Under the pieces are notes generated by a model. The model ran no database searches. It saw nothing but the letters and a program-made list of their open reading frames with translations, and was not told where the DNA came from. Of a stretch of 64,000 nt of DNA, positions 35,212 to 48,199 are shown one piece after another. The translations under genes and the position numbers were made by a program. Every line of letters starts with the position of its first letter. Positions within the stretch are counted from its first letter, which is position 1. The stretch is from Nymphaea colorata (Eukaryota; Streptophyta; Magnoliopsida; Nymphaeales; Nymphaeaceae), in NCBI RefSeq assembly GCF_008831285.2, contig NC_045148.1, positions 1,674,001 through 1,738,000 on the forward strand. Reading direction: 5' to 3'.

Positions 35212-35339
35212 CTTTTTCAGAGTTCAAATAGAACTTGGGTTTGTGAAATATGTGAATGGCTGTATGTCTTCTTATAATGAAATTCTTACACCCAAAGCTT
35301 TGATGCACCAACCAGAGCCCTCACATCTAATGGACGAAT

Positions 35340-35389
35340 AAACATTTAATCTGAAGAGGGTAACCTACCCCAACACCCCGTTCTTAACT

Positions 35390-35420
<31 letters not shown>

Positions 35421-37740
35421 ATATATATATATACCGAAACACGCTTGCACACAGAAGAAATGGAGTTGGTAATTGGCTTGTTCTTTGATTGTCAGGTGGA
35501 ACAGAAAATATCGTTATTTAGGATCAAGTAGATAGGTCGTCAACTGCACCAATCTTCTAAATCAGATTTTGACGAAAGCGTTTTAGGTGTAGAAACACAA
35601 CCGATTTGCACACCAATCGTTCTAGTTAGTTCCAAAATGCTTTCTGCTTTTTCCTTTACTATGATTCCATTTGGTGTTCTACAACTAGAGTAGGATCAAG
35701 CTCCGGTATGGTCCTGATTGAGAGGATTCTCCATGCGTAACGTGAAGCGAATGTGGACAATATCAGACTGGCATGAACAGGTATCGAAAAGGCAGTTACG
35801 CCAGTAGATTGTTAACCTTCTGCTCACCAAGAAAATTTGGTATGCCCAAAAGCTTAGACACTTCTCTGGCTCAGACTGATTATTGGTTGCCTCCAACAGG
35901 CCAGGCAGAGTAGTTCTCTTCACAAGATCTGGCATCTTTACTGCTCATAGGCTTGTATAAACCTAATTTTTCTCCAGACACCCTCTCACTTCTGGCCCAA
36001 CCACAGCCAGATCTGCCCCGAGTACATGAAGCTCGATGTATATCCAACATGTGCATGTGCAGCTCACCAAGTTCACTGACATCATTTTTCGAAACCCATA
36101 GCAGTTTCTGTACCCTATCGAAGGTTGCAGCCAATGACAACTTGAGATGAGGACTTAAAGCATTAAAAAGGAAAGGAAGGAGAGAAGAAGAGTGAACTGC
36201 AGCGTGTAAATCTACAAGAGTCCTTCTGGATGAGCAGAAATCTAGACAAAGGGACCTACAAAAGAGCAAAATGGTAAAAGGATCACAAATTTATCAGGGA
36301 AATTGTTTATCCTTTATCATGCTCTTTCTTAAAAGAGAAACTTTCACACTAACTTGACAATATGTTGAATAATTATGAAAATGCATAATAATGATAGGAG
36401 TCTGAAATTTACTCGGCTACTCATGCCCTTTTTCAAAGGCGGCGGAATGCAGCTCCTTGAACTGGCAAGGGCAACTGAACTACTTCTGCATATTATTTTC
36501 CTAAGACAAGGGCAACGGCAAGGGGTCGTTAGTAATTTCTGAATTTACAAAAAGATGCTGGTGAAACGGTCTTTTGTGACTGACAAGGAAACCGAGGTAA
36601 ACAAGGAAGCCGGGGTAAACTCTCAGTAATTTAGGAATCGCCATCGCCATGGATTGAACTCTTCACCTCCTCCAAGGGCGGTTGTGGTGGTATGGCTGTG
36701 GAGGTAAAGTAATGCAAAGATGAGGCAGGCAAGGCGTAATTGAATCCATTTGGCTTATATATAGGTCAAAAAGACACTTCATTGAAAGGTTGGATTTATT
36801 TCGCTAGTGCACCACTACTTAATACTGACTGTTTTAGAGGAAAATGCGTGTTTTTTAATATTTCGACATATATCGTGCATTTGTGATGCCTTACTATGTT
36901 GTGCCTACCAGGTCTGGCTACAAGTGCTCCTCAAGAAACCCACAGGCAATAACCAAGAAAACTGAAAACACGTTCAAATTGACAATATTTTGGACCGACC
37001 CGTCAATAACCTTAAAAGCACATGTTTGCTTGGATTCATAAAGAATAGTATATAATTAAACCAACATTTGATTATTGAATTTAAGAAAATAAAGCCTAAC
37101 GTTTTCTTAAGAAATATATACGTACATATTCTACAAGCATGCGTCCAACTCAAGGAATAAAGCAAGCCCACTTATTTTTTTTTTTTGAGGAAATGTCATC
37201 CTTAACAAGGTTGCGACTGATTGCAAGAAAAAACAAAAACAAACAAACGAAAAGAAATGACAAACAAAAACAATAGGTTCCCTCCTGAACAAGTTCCTGG
37301 CTTTACTAATTGGGACAACAACAGAAAAAAAGGTAATCAGTTCCACCACAAGCATGACATTACACGGTCGATAAAAGTCCCGAATTCTCACAGCTAGATT
37401 CGTGGATTCCATTAATTGATGCCAAAGAAACCAGAGCCCCCCTCTCATGCACGCAGAAGCACTAGAATCTAAGAAATCAACAATTCAACAATTTAATCGC
37501 ATTTGACAAGAACAAGGTTTAGAATGCAACAACTAACTACATTTTGCTTGAGAGCATATACTGCAATCTTAAGCCATTGATTCTTGTACAGTTTATGCAT
37601 ACTATTGATTTCCTTGGGAGGGAAAGCAGAAAAACTTCTCTGCACTATGACGAAGTACAAAATTGTGTGCAACTTAGCCATAAAGCAAAGGTTAACACTT
37701 GAACACTACCAGCAAACCTCGCCTACGGGTGCAGGCTCAA
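35340..37740. other. 2.4-kb spacer without recognised genes
   Basis: Holds a CT then TA microsatellite at about 35391-35433. The ORFs at 35696, 35880 and 37131 lack domains, and I see no splice-linked frame resembling a known family. The end of it is the 3' UTR of the minus-strand RBM39-type gene. Confidence 0.45.
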
Positions 37741-37749
37741 GTACTAACT

Positions 37750-40700
37750 TCAGCCTTTAAACTTTGCATCATACTGCTGAGGAACCTGCAAAGATGATCA
37801 ACCGTCAAAATCATGACGCAGGTAAAACTTATTCTTGCCAAGCAATAATCTCCTATCAAACCCAGGACGCAGTCAAACTAGGCATACTGTTTTGGTTCCT
37901 GATCGTAGTAAAGTAAAGCTAGTATATAAAAAAGCTCCCATGAAGCAACACATACATTCGTGTCTTTACTTCTGTTTTCACCAATACCTGGTGCAGTTCA
38001 AAAAATATCAAAGGCATTTAAGGAAATTTTGCTCTGTGAAACAAGAACTTGATACATAATTCCATTTTTTCCCAAATTTGACATTGGAGTTGGAATCCTG
38101 GAGCCAACTCAAAAACCATTATTTAAGACATATGTTCAATGGACAAGATATATTTGAGAGTATTTACCATGAAGACTGCTGTTATCATCCTCTTTGCAAA
38201 CCACCTGCCATGCATGGCATGTTGGGCTTTTGACGCTGCAGCTACACTGTCGAATTTCAAGTAAACGTGGCCAGCACTATTCCTGCAAAACCATCAATAA
38301 AAAAACTCAGATCAAGTCACCAGAGAACTATAGTAATTTTGTAACCATAGGACTTCGTAGAAATGCATGAATACTCGTAAAATTGCATCAATGCTTATGA
38401 TTCTAATTTACATAAACAGTATAGATCACAACGAAAATTGACATCCAACTACTTCATAGAGAAGGAAAATATATAATATATAGCTACAGATAATCCACTA
38501 AACACTCTCCAGGAAAAGAGCCACAGAATCACTACTCACTTGTCCACATAAATATGTTTCACCGGACCAAAGTTAGAACACTCCTCTTGCACATCTTCTT
38601 TAATATCCAAATCAAATTCAGGATCCGTCTGCAGAATAAATTTAGCTGTCAGATAGGACAGAAAACAAGATCAACAAGAAGCAAAAATAGACCACAGACC
38701 TCAGTGCTTGGATCAAACATGTTCTTCAATAACAAACATTCACTCGGAATGCCTATTGGTTCAGCAGCTGAAACTGGTAAGACCGGAACAGCAGAGGTTG
38801 CAAGAGAAGTTTGCCCGGGGATGGTAAGAACAGAAGGTTGAACTGGGGCAGCACCATTAATCATGGGAGCTCCTAGGGTGCCCACAATACTGCAACAGGT
38901 GCAAGCATTATTTACTGTTAGACAATCACTCTATAGATGAATTAGCATTATTTACTGTTAGACAATCACGCAATAGATGAATTAAGCATTATTTACTGTT
39001 AGACAATCACTCTATAGATGAAGACAAAACAGTAAGAATATGAAAGCATACCTTGTGGCAGTACCTGTGCGGTCCAATTTCTGCATAAGCATTGCTCTCG
39101 AGCTAGCATTAAGAGACTGCATTGTAACATAATACATATATAAGCATATAAAAAGGAAAAGCATATTCAACAACATACTATTCAAAAGACTAACCATGCT
39201 AAGGTTTTAACAGCATATGCAAAAGGATTGGTTTATATTAGATTCAGCATAAAAGTTCCTACAGAGATTCTGCACACTATAATATAGCAGCAAAACCAAC
39301 CTAAACAAAAACCTTTTGGAACAACAGGAACAGAAACATTTCAAATAAAATAGAGCAATGAAATCAGAAAAATTAAATCAAAATCATGCTTTTCAATGTA
39401 CAAAGTGAAACAAACAATAATGTTTCACAACAAAACATTTTGCGTAGATACTTAAATAGTACATTGAAAAAATGCTAGAAGCAAAAAACACAGATTAACC
39501 CCAGAGCACTTGATGCTGTCTAAAGTAGTATCAAGAATACAGAGTGCAGAAATGAAGATCAACTAGTATCAACTCACTGTGTCTAGCAATGAAATGAGAT
39601 CCAAAGTTTCAAAATAAGAATGTCATCTAAAATATTTTAACAAAAAAGGAATACCAAAATACAATAAAGGAGTGTGTATTCCAAAATACTTTAAATCATA
39701 CAGGACAAGTTGAATTCCTCATAGTGACTCAAATGCTATACCTATAAAAATAAGAATATGACCTAAAATATATTAGCAAGACAGGAACACCAAAACGCAA
39801 TAAAAGTGTCCATCAAAATTCTTTAAATCATACAGGAGAAGTTTAATTCCTCACAGCGACTCAAATTCTTCACACAAGTCAGTTGGGACAAGTTGATCCT
39901 CATAGCAACTTAATCAGAAATCAAGAACAAAACATGCATGACCACAGCCAAGTCGAGCGAAATTCAAGAAAATAAATCACCATGGTCATCCATGTGGAAA
40001 CCCACCTACTAAAGATCTAACACAGCAGGCACGACATCCACCTATCCCATTAACTTGAAATGCATGCATACAAGGGACAAGCAAGCTACATATGTAAACT
40101 CAAGCTGCTATGACTCTTATTAAAACACAAGGACTATCACACATTTACCACTTGGAACAAGTCTTTATGCTAATCAAAAGTTAACATCTGGAATATTTTG
40201 TCACTCCATCTATGAAACTAAATTTACTGGTATCAAACCATGCACTATTCCAGCTTTTCAAAATGAGATTATATTTTGCTTACCAAGCCACCACCATCGT
40301 CGTCATCAAAATCAGCAGCATTTGCTCCAACGTCTTGTATACCAACATGATCAGTGACTGCCGAAACCTACATCCACATACCACTATCCATCACTGTGCA
40401 CTGAAATACTTCAGTTACAGATAAAGTCACGTTCAAAACAAAACCTTCAAGTTGATTATAAATCATAATAAAAAACTCATAAAATGTATTTTAAGATTTA
40501 AAAATTTTAAGATGCATCTTTCTATGTATACCAAAACAATAAAATGTGAACCAAGTAGGCACCTTGATAGTCCTCCCAGCAATCTCAAGTTTTCCATTAA
40601 GACACTGTGCTGCTTTGGCATGTTCCAATTGAGCAAACTGTGAAGATCAAGTCAGGAGGAGAAAATGAATTTGACAAAATGAAGATGAAGAATCTACACA

Positions 40701-43700
40701 AGGAAAACAAAAGATAAACAAGAAATAAATAAATCTGAAAAAAGTTTAATACACAGACTTGCACAAATCCAAAGCCTTTACAATGTCCAGTCTCTGAGTC
40801 AAGAGGGAGTTGAACAAGCTCGACAGGGCCAAAAGCCTCAAATACCTAGAAGATGCAACCAAGATCCAACAATTGAAAATATCAGAACAAAAATAACCAC
40901 ATAAAACACTTGCAAAATCTACCTAGTTATGAAAACATCATACAAGGAAACAATAATGGCTTTGCAACGAACCCACTAAGCACCACAAAGCAGGATCAGA
41001 AGCAGAAACATGAGCATGCAAGGGTAAAAGAAATTCAGGCGGTGATGGATCATATACACAAAAAGTAATAAGGAGAGAACTGCTGAATAACACACAAGAA
41101 TTGGTCTGTTTGTTCATCTGCAAATTACATCCTAGTAGCAAATATAGATATAAATTTGCACATGCTAATATCTAATGTGCTTGAAAAACAAGGTCCTGTA
41201 CAACAAAATGACTTGTCCCTAATTCATATGCTATCACAGTAAGTGGAGGATTATCCTAAAAACTTGCAAATTCACTAATCAAATCAAATACATCAGATAA
41301 CAACCATTTTTAGTGCCGGTTGTCTCCATACTCCGAAGAATCAAGATCCATATTTCAAGGGCTTGAATCAACTGCCCCCTCAGGACCCCGCACACATACA
41401 CTTAAATTAAAAGGTTAACTAAAAAAAGCAAGAATGGAGTCGATCAAATGTCAAATCTGAAGTTGGACAAGAAAGAGAACAAGATGCCCTGTCCACATCT
41501 ACAGCTTTGATTGTGCCCTCTACACCCATCTCCTGAAGCATTGGATGATTGTCCTTAAGCTTGTTCATATAATATGACACCAACTACTAAAATATTTTTA
41601 AAATGCATCATTTCTTTCTTTCTTCTTATGCACAAAAATGAAATTAGCTGTGAATCCACATAACCAAGCTGCCAAAGGTAACATGTCTATACTAGATAGA
41701 TATAAGCCAACGAAATAATGACCTAGTTTACCACTTCTGTAAATAACTTAAATGGAAAAGCTTTAGATCATCAACTGCAAGTAATTCTTGTTTCCACTTA
41801 ACTACCAATTGTAGTTGTTCCATATCCATGTTGTAGAATAAGAAATGAAAAAATAATAAATCAAAATCATCCGCATCCGTTCCTTATTTCGTGCAATACT
41901 TTTCTGCAATGAACCATATCATGACAAAGGCCTACAAACAATTATAAAACAAGTACTATAAACAACAGTTTTGGCTAATTTAGCTTCACAACCAAAGCTT
42001 ATCCAGCAATAAAACCATGTCTACAGTAAATAAGACCAAAAAAGTAAGACCTGAAGAAGCCTTAATATGGCCAGCTAACCATCAGGCAGTTCTTGTATGT
42101 TTACACAACTGAAGAAATACAAAACAATCATATCTATAAGTGCAAATGAAGAACGGTTAAAAAAGCGTTGACAAAAAAAATAAGTCAAAACAAACTAAGC
42201 CATATGCACCTGCCGAAGTTGATCCTCTGTTATATTGAAATGCAAGTTCCCAACATAAAGTTTCCGAGCAACGGCAGAGTATGGTCCCGCAAGACCCCCT
42301 GCACCTGCAGCAGATGCAGTTGACTGAACAAGATTCTTTTCAGCCTCAGAAGGTTTAACCATTACAGGCTGACCAAGAAGTGGCTGCCCAGAAAGAGCAA
42401 TTGCCATTGGCACAGACATTGCATCGTAGAACTCAATGTACCTGTCAAAGAAAATAGAAGAAATTCTATGCCAGCATGTAAAGACAAAAAACACCAGGAC
42501 AGTAATGTCATAAAGTCAAGTATGCAAGAACTCTAACACATGCATCAAGTACATCGGTGGCTAGGCACCAGCATGCATGTGTTTTTACTGTACTCATGCA
42601 GAGTAATGTGCAAAAAAATTAACCGACCAGCTGATTTTTTGATGCCACTGAGGTGTAGTCCAACAAGAGATAATCCACATAAAGCATCCTCCAATTCACA
42701 CCCACGACAACATACTAAAAGCACAAGAATATCATGTCAGGTTTTAAATGCTTCACAAACATAATATGACAGATTTCCATGCAGAGATGTGGATTTATAT
42801 GAAAACAGATTTCACCTGGGAACCTACACCTCATATGCTGTGCCCAATACTAGGAAAGCAGTTCACGTTATCCAGAACATTGATTCAGTTAAGGCAATTT
42901 ATACTACATAGCACCAGGACATTTTGCAGCATCACATATTTGTTCTTATCGCAGAAATCATGATTCCAATCAAACGATTAAGGTGTCCATTTTAATGATT
43001 TTCTTGTATAGGAATCATTCACTTGACTCTGAATCATGTCTAATTTTTTTATTATGTAATTAGTAATTTAAGTGTACTAGCCCTTTCTCAAAGACGTGTT
43101 TTATCGTACATGAGCCATCCAGTTCTACTACTCATAGTTGAAGAAATAGAAAAGCTCTCTCAAGTCGATCAAATAAACCCATATTTGATTTTTACATCAC
43201 TAGTTCAGGATTAGATCCAGATGCAGGCATAAAGAAATGGCTTTGAGATCAAGAAGCTACCACCATTCTGCTAAATCTCAAAAAAAAAAAAAGCACGTCA
43301 AGGTTTCCTGTCACCGTTAAGAATTTTAATGCATACAGGCTATAGGAAGATGCTTGCCATGAATAACTAACAAATTTGACCATTGACGTTAATTTATTGC
43401 TCATTTGTGTTATATGCTTAATTCAGTGACAGTGTAGAGTATGATTATATTGGTCAACCTGTTGAGTGTTGAATGAGGAATTGTGTTCAGCCAATCCGAG
43501 AACACCGCACAACTTTGCTGACTATTTTTTCTCAAAAAAACACATTTTATTTATTTATTTACGTATTTATTTATTTATTTGAAAAAGCCTTAAACAGTTC
43601 AATGTGAAGAACGGATTTACTCACCTAAACAATTTAAAGTACGTAAAGAAAAGATTAAATCAACCTGTCTGTGTATATTTACCAAACAAAATGCATAACC

Positions 43701-46700
43701 TAGAAGCCTTATTGCTAAATGATGTTTTAGTGGCTGTAAGAAGCATGTTTTTTAGTAAATAAGCCATCAAAAGAAAATCCATTTATTCATATTTGACCAA
43801 AAAAAGCAATCATTAATTGTATCCATTCATACTGATTAAAAATTTGTACGACCAAGAAATTCTTTCTTATCCTAAATCATATTCAGCACTAAGACGCCAT
43901 CATTAAGCATGTTGAGGTAAACAAGTCACTGAAAATCCATCTATTTATGCATATTTGCCCAAACAATTTATAAAAACACAGCAAGACACCAACAGAAATT
44001 AGGAAAACTGGGCTGCCAGCCAGTAATGAAACAAACCATATTATCTTGAAAACGTCTAACTACTAGACAGAATTGGGGTTTGGATGCAAAGACGTTTCTC
44101 CAAGAAATTATCCCTACGAAAGCATAAGCACTGATAACTGAAATTATTACAAAGTTAATAATATTGGCAAAAGATCACCAATATGTATCCAAAACATATT
44201 TTCAGTGTACAGAAAAAATAGTCCTCCTATAAGTGTGTGTTGGGTTTTCACGTACACTTTTCCATGAAGGTTCATTATTAAACATTTAGAAAACACCTAC
44301 AGTTGTTTAAGTTATATTTTGTGAGAGAAATGCTAAAAAGACTTCTATTTCATTTTTAAATTATATTATTTTAAAATTTTAAATCTCCAAATTTTCCATA
44401 AAACAAACAATACATTTTAGGGCAGAAAAAAACGGTTAGGAACCATATCAGTGTCTACGGAAAAAGTTACTTGTCAAATGATGCAAATGGCTGATGATAT
44501 GCCTGAATAAATAGGCACAACATGCACACATACTTGCAGGATGGCATGTGTACCAGTTCCCTGTTATTTGTCACAAAGTCAACCTGCAAGAGAACAGTTA
44601 GCAGAACTTGAATAAATAGTATCTTTCAACTTACTGCCATGTAAAGGTTCAGAAAGGTTGAGAAACGAGGGATCATTTTCAAAATCCTAAGGCATGATTT
44701 AGATCATCAGATCTGATAGGTCCTAGTTCGAGTAGTACAATAACATGTTGCTATTTTTGCATATATGGATGTTTATTTTGCCACCACAACGCTACATTAT
44801 AGAAAGAGTATTTGCTGAATTTTATCATATGCATGTGCAAGGACAAGTAAATGTGTTTTTTATGCTGCGAGGCGACAGTCTCATTGAAGACTTGCTTGCT
44901 ATGTCTTCTTGTGCACTGGAGCGACTAGATTGCACATCATATTGCTGCCTTGCTAGGAACCTACAATATTTAGGAAGAAAATTGGCCTCACAAAAGAACC
45001 TGTCCCTCAAAAAGCAGATGTAGTAGCACACATACCCAACTCCTTTTGAACGCCTCGAATTTCTATCCATTATCAGACGGACATCCCTCACCTGACAATT
45101 ACCAAAAAAAATATCAGAGCAGTGAACAAAACTGAAATATACTTTCATCACGGTTACTGTCAATCTGATTCTACAACACTAGGAAAGTGGTGCACACACA
45201 TAATTAGTCAATACACTAGACCTCATTGAAGAGAGTGCAACATGCCAACATTTACTGCCTACATCACATGGGTGAGGGTGAGGGTGCAGATGAGGCATTT
45301 TTTCCCAAAAATTTAGGCATGGGTGCACTGAGGATGTATTTTATAGTGTGTGTGTGTCATTTGTTATATAGTTATTTAACTGCTTAGTACCCTTATTTGT
45401 CCATATTTACATATGAACTTTTACTATTAGAGGTAGCTTATTCAGGCACACATTTATAACAGTTTTGGCTCGATTCAGGTGACTGCACAGGACATGCTGT
45501 GTCAGAGAAGCACCAGCAGCAGGACCAGTGACAACATCAGCGCGACACAGGTGTGGCAGCCTTTTAGATGTGACATAGTTTAGTGCAATAAGAAGCCAAT
45601 ACATCTCAGTGATTTGCTCACATTAGTTGGAATAGACTTGCCTACATTAAGCATGGACTCTTCAAAAAAGGGGTAACACCCACGTCAACACGACACGGGT
45701 GCAGCTCTAACATGCACCCCAAAACCAACATCTCTTATTCACTAGGAAAATTTTTTCTCTTCTTTCTTTTTCTTCTCTCTTTCCCTTTTTCTTTATTTAC
45801 AATAATAAAAGTAAAAAAAGAAACAGATTAAGCTGAGAAACGACCATATAAGTATATACTATACTACATATATATATATACCCTCACCACACCCCTGTAC
45901 CCAATTTTGTGTCGTACCAGTACCCGCATCTATATGATATGGTGCATAAGATTTCAAAGTTAAATCTATACAAGAAACCACAAATAAATGTACCACATCT
46001 TTAACTGTAATAAGCAAAATATATCCACATCTAAAAGCATAACAGGTAAAAATTTACGTGGTCAATCAACTAACCTTGCCAGCCCTTGAGAAGAACTCAT
46101 AAACGTCTCTCTCACTTGCCTTCAAAGGCATCTGTAAAAAGCTCAAACAAATTCAGTTAGTTGTGAAACCTGTGACATTCAGCTGCTAAATATCATTATG
46201 CAAGACACACCTGATAAGCAAAGACAGTCCTTTGATCCCTCTCTGGGTCAGCTTCAGGTTCAGCTGCTTCTTTCTTCTCTTTAAACTTTCTGCATTCAGA
46301 ATTTCATACACAACCTTTAATGCATAGAAAAAGCAATAACATCATCCACCAGAATTCAAAATATCAGCACTGTGTAACAAATAGAGAAATTTTCTGGTGC
46401 TGATTATTCAATCTGACTCAGCCTTCACAAATTTACATCAGTGGAAAAATGGTAAGGCTTGGGAAGTTAAACCTTGTCAATCAACAGTGCAAGAGGTTGT
46501 TCGGCAAGAACATTCAAATTTTTCTGTCATCCTAATCCATGCACAGCAAAGAGTCAATAAATCTTGAAAACTAGTTAACTCATGATGCAGAAGATACTAT
46601 ATAATACATCAAGAAACATGCACGAAACAGCCTCCATGGGTTGTGCTCCTGGATCCTAGTTTAGCACGAATTTAGGTGCATAAAATCTTAGAAAGTTCAT

Positions 46701-47463
46701 CTACAGGAAACAGAGGGAAACTTCAACCTATGACTGTATGCTACAACAACCAAATTAAGCAGGAACTCATAAGCAGCGACGGAAGAGAAGAAAAACCCAT
46801 TTACCTGTTATCTCTGTCCCTAAGCTCAATCTCGCGTTCTCTTTCTCTCTCCCTCTCTTTTTCTTTTGCCTCCCTATCTCTGCTTCGCCCCCTCTCCATT
46901 TCCCATTCAGGATCCCTCTCATGGTCGCTCCTATGCCTTTCCGAGCGGCTGCTGCTTCTCCGAGCCCTCTCCCTGTCCCGGTCCCGATCGCGGTCCCTCT
47001 CCTTTTCCTTTTCATTGTCACGGTCCCTTTCCCTTACTCTGTCACGCTCTCGTTCTCTCTCCCTCTCTGACCTGTCCCGCTCCCTCTCCCTGTCCGACCT
47101 GTCTCGCTCCTTCTCACGCTCACCATCTCGTGCACCACTATCCCGGCCACTCCTATGGTGGTCCTTCTCGCTGCTCCTCGGCGAATCCCGGTGACGTGAT
47201 GAGCTCCTCTCGGAACGATAGTCGTGGTCTTGCCTCGACGAATGTCGATGCTCGCCCTTTTCGCTCCTCTCGCCATTCTGCTTGTCAGACCTTTCCCTCT
47301 TGGACCTGCTCTCCGTGATGTCCCCATCCCCCACGTCCCTGTGCCTCGAACTCTTCTCACGCTCACGCTTCCCTGAAGTTCCACCTCCATCATTTGCAGA
47401 ACCCTTGGCCAACCCAGGGTCCTCAACAGTCTGCTCTAAATAAGCATACTCGTCGAAATCCAT
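37750..47463 (-). CDS. RBM39: RBM39/CC1-type SR-like splicing factor
   Basis: Thirteen exons on the minus strand: 46805-47463, 46211-46289, 46075-46131, 45036-45091, 42210-42441, 40759-40845, 40563-40637, 40284-40367, 39052-39116, 38700-38889, 38540-38628, 38168-38282 and 37750-37785. All junctions keep frame and give 607 residues. Residues 1-235 start MDFDEYAYLEQTVEDP and continue as an Arg-Ser/Arg-Glu/Arg-Asp domain. RRM1 spans about 240-315 (TVFAYQ, SKGVGYIEF). RRM2 spans about 342-415 (KLYVGNLHFNITEDQL, CKGFGFVQF). The C-terminal UHM-type RRM spans about 529-607 (VKHIYVDK, HVYLKF, GRWFAKRMI). In this family the UHM binds U2AF/SF3B1-type ligands in 3' splice-site recognition in nuclear speckles. 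A 5' UTR intron probably ends just before the ATG. The 2.6-kb fourth intron contains a candidate poison exon. Confidence 0.93.
38904..39021. repeat. Intronic tandem triplication, about 40-bp unit
   Basis: The segment agcattatttactgttagac followed by aatcac(t/g)c and atagatgaa occurs three times (38904, 38944, 38985) between two RBM39 exons. No coding role. Confidence 0.92.
44534..44583 (-). other. Candidate poison exon in the RBM39-type gene
   Basis: Within the 2.6-kb intron between coding exons 4 and 5, a 50-nt minus-strand segment is bounded by a strong acceptor (CTGTTCTCTTGCAG) and a strong donor (GTATGT). Inclusion after exon 4 would shift the frame and create an immediate TGA (reading G-L-T-L-stop). 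Splicing factors of this type are known to control their own levels through such exons. This is a prediction from splice-site quality alone. Confidence 0.4.
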
Positions 47464-48199
47464 CTCCGACACCAATTCTGCAAGGAAACAAGAAAAAAGA
47501 ACTTGGAACTATCATCACACATATGCACACAGGAAAGCATTACACCTGGAAGGCCAGAAAAAGCAAATCGAGAAACCCTAGTAATCTGCAGAAATCCAAA
47601 CACAAGCCGTTAAAACCAACAAACATTATAAATGTGCACGCCATTAAGAAAAAAAAAAAAGAGAGAGACCCTCTCAAATTTTCCGAAAGAGAAGGTGCAG
47701 AATATCACGATTATCAACAAAATGGAAAAAGCGGAAAAATAAAACTCCTTCCTCCAAGTCCGCCCTGGAAAAGAAAAACATACTATACATGAAACGAAAC
47801 CCTAAGAGCGAACTGGAGAAAACAATAACAAAAATTGGGCAACGACTAAAGAGAGAGATAGCGAGATAGAGAGAGAGAGGACCTCTTCGTTCAATCCGAG
47901 TAAGGAGCTATTCTACCCTCTGTTGATGGACGGAGATTCTCAAAACCCTAGAAGAAAGCCCCCTGTCTCCGCGAGGAAGAAGGACAGTGGAAACCCTAGA
48001 TACTTGGCTGCCCCTCTCCCCTCTCTATCGCCGTCCCTCTCCCTCTTTCGCGATTGCACGATCGGCCACGAGACCAGTGAGCGAGAGCGACGGAAACTGA
48101 CGGCCCAGCCAATCCCGCCCTCTCCCTCTCTTATGTTCGCGGTAGCGGCAGCAGCAGTGGCCGAGCGCTAGGGCTCGTTTCTAGAGAATTGGGTACCCG

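Noticed and set aside
46676-47318. Ser/Leu- and Pro/Ser-rich plus-strand ORFs
   Set aside because: Antisense shadows of the RS/RE domain of the RBM39-type gene.
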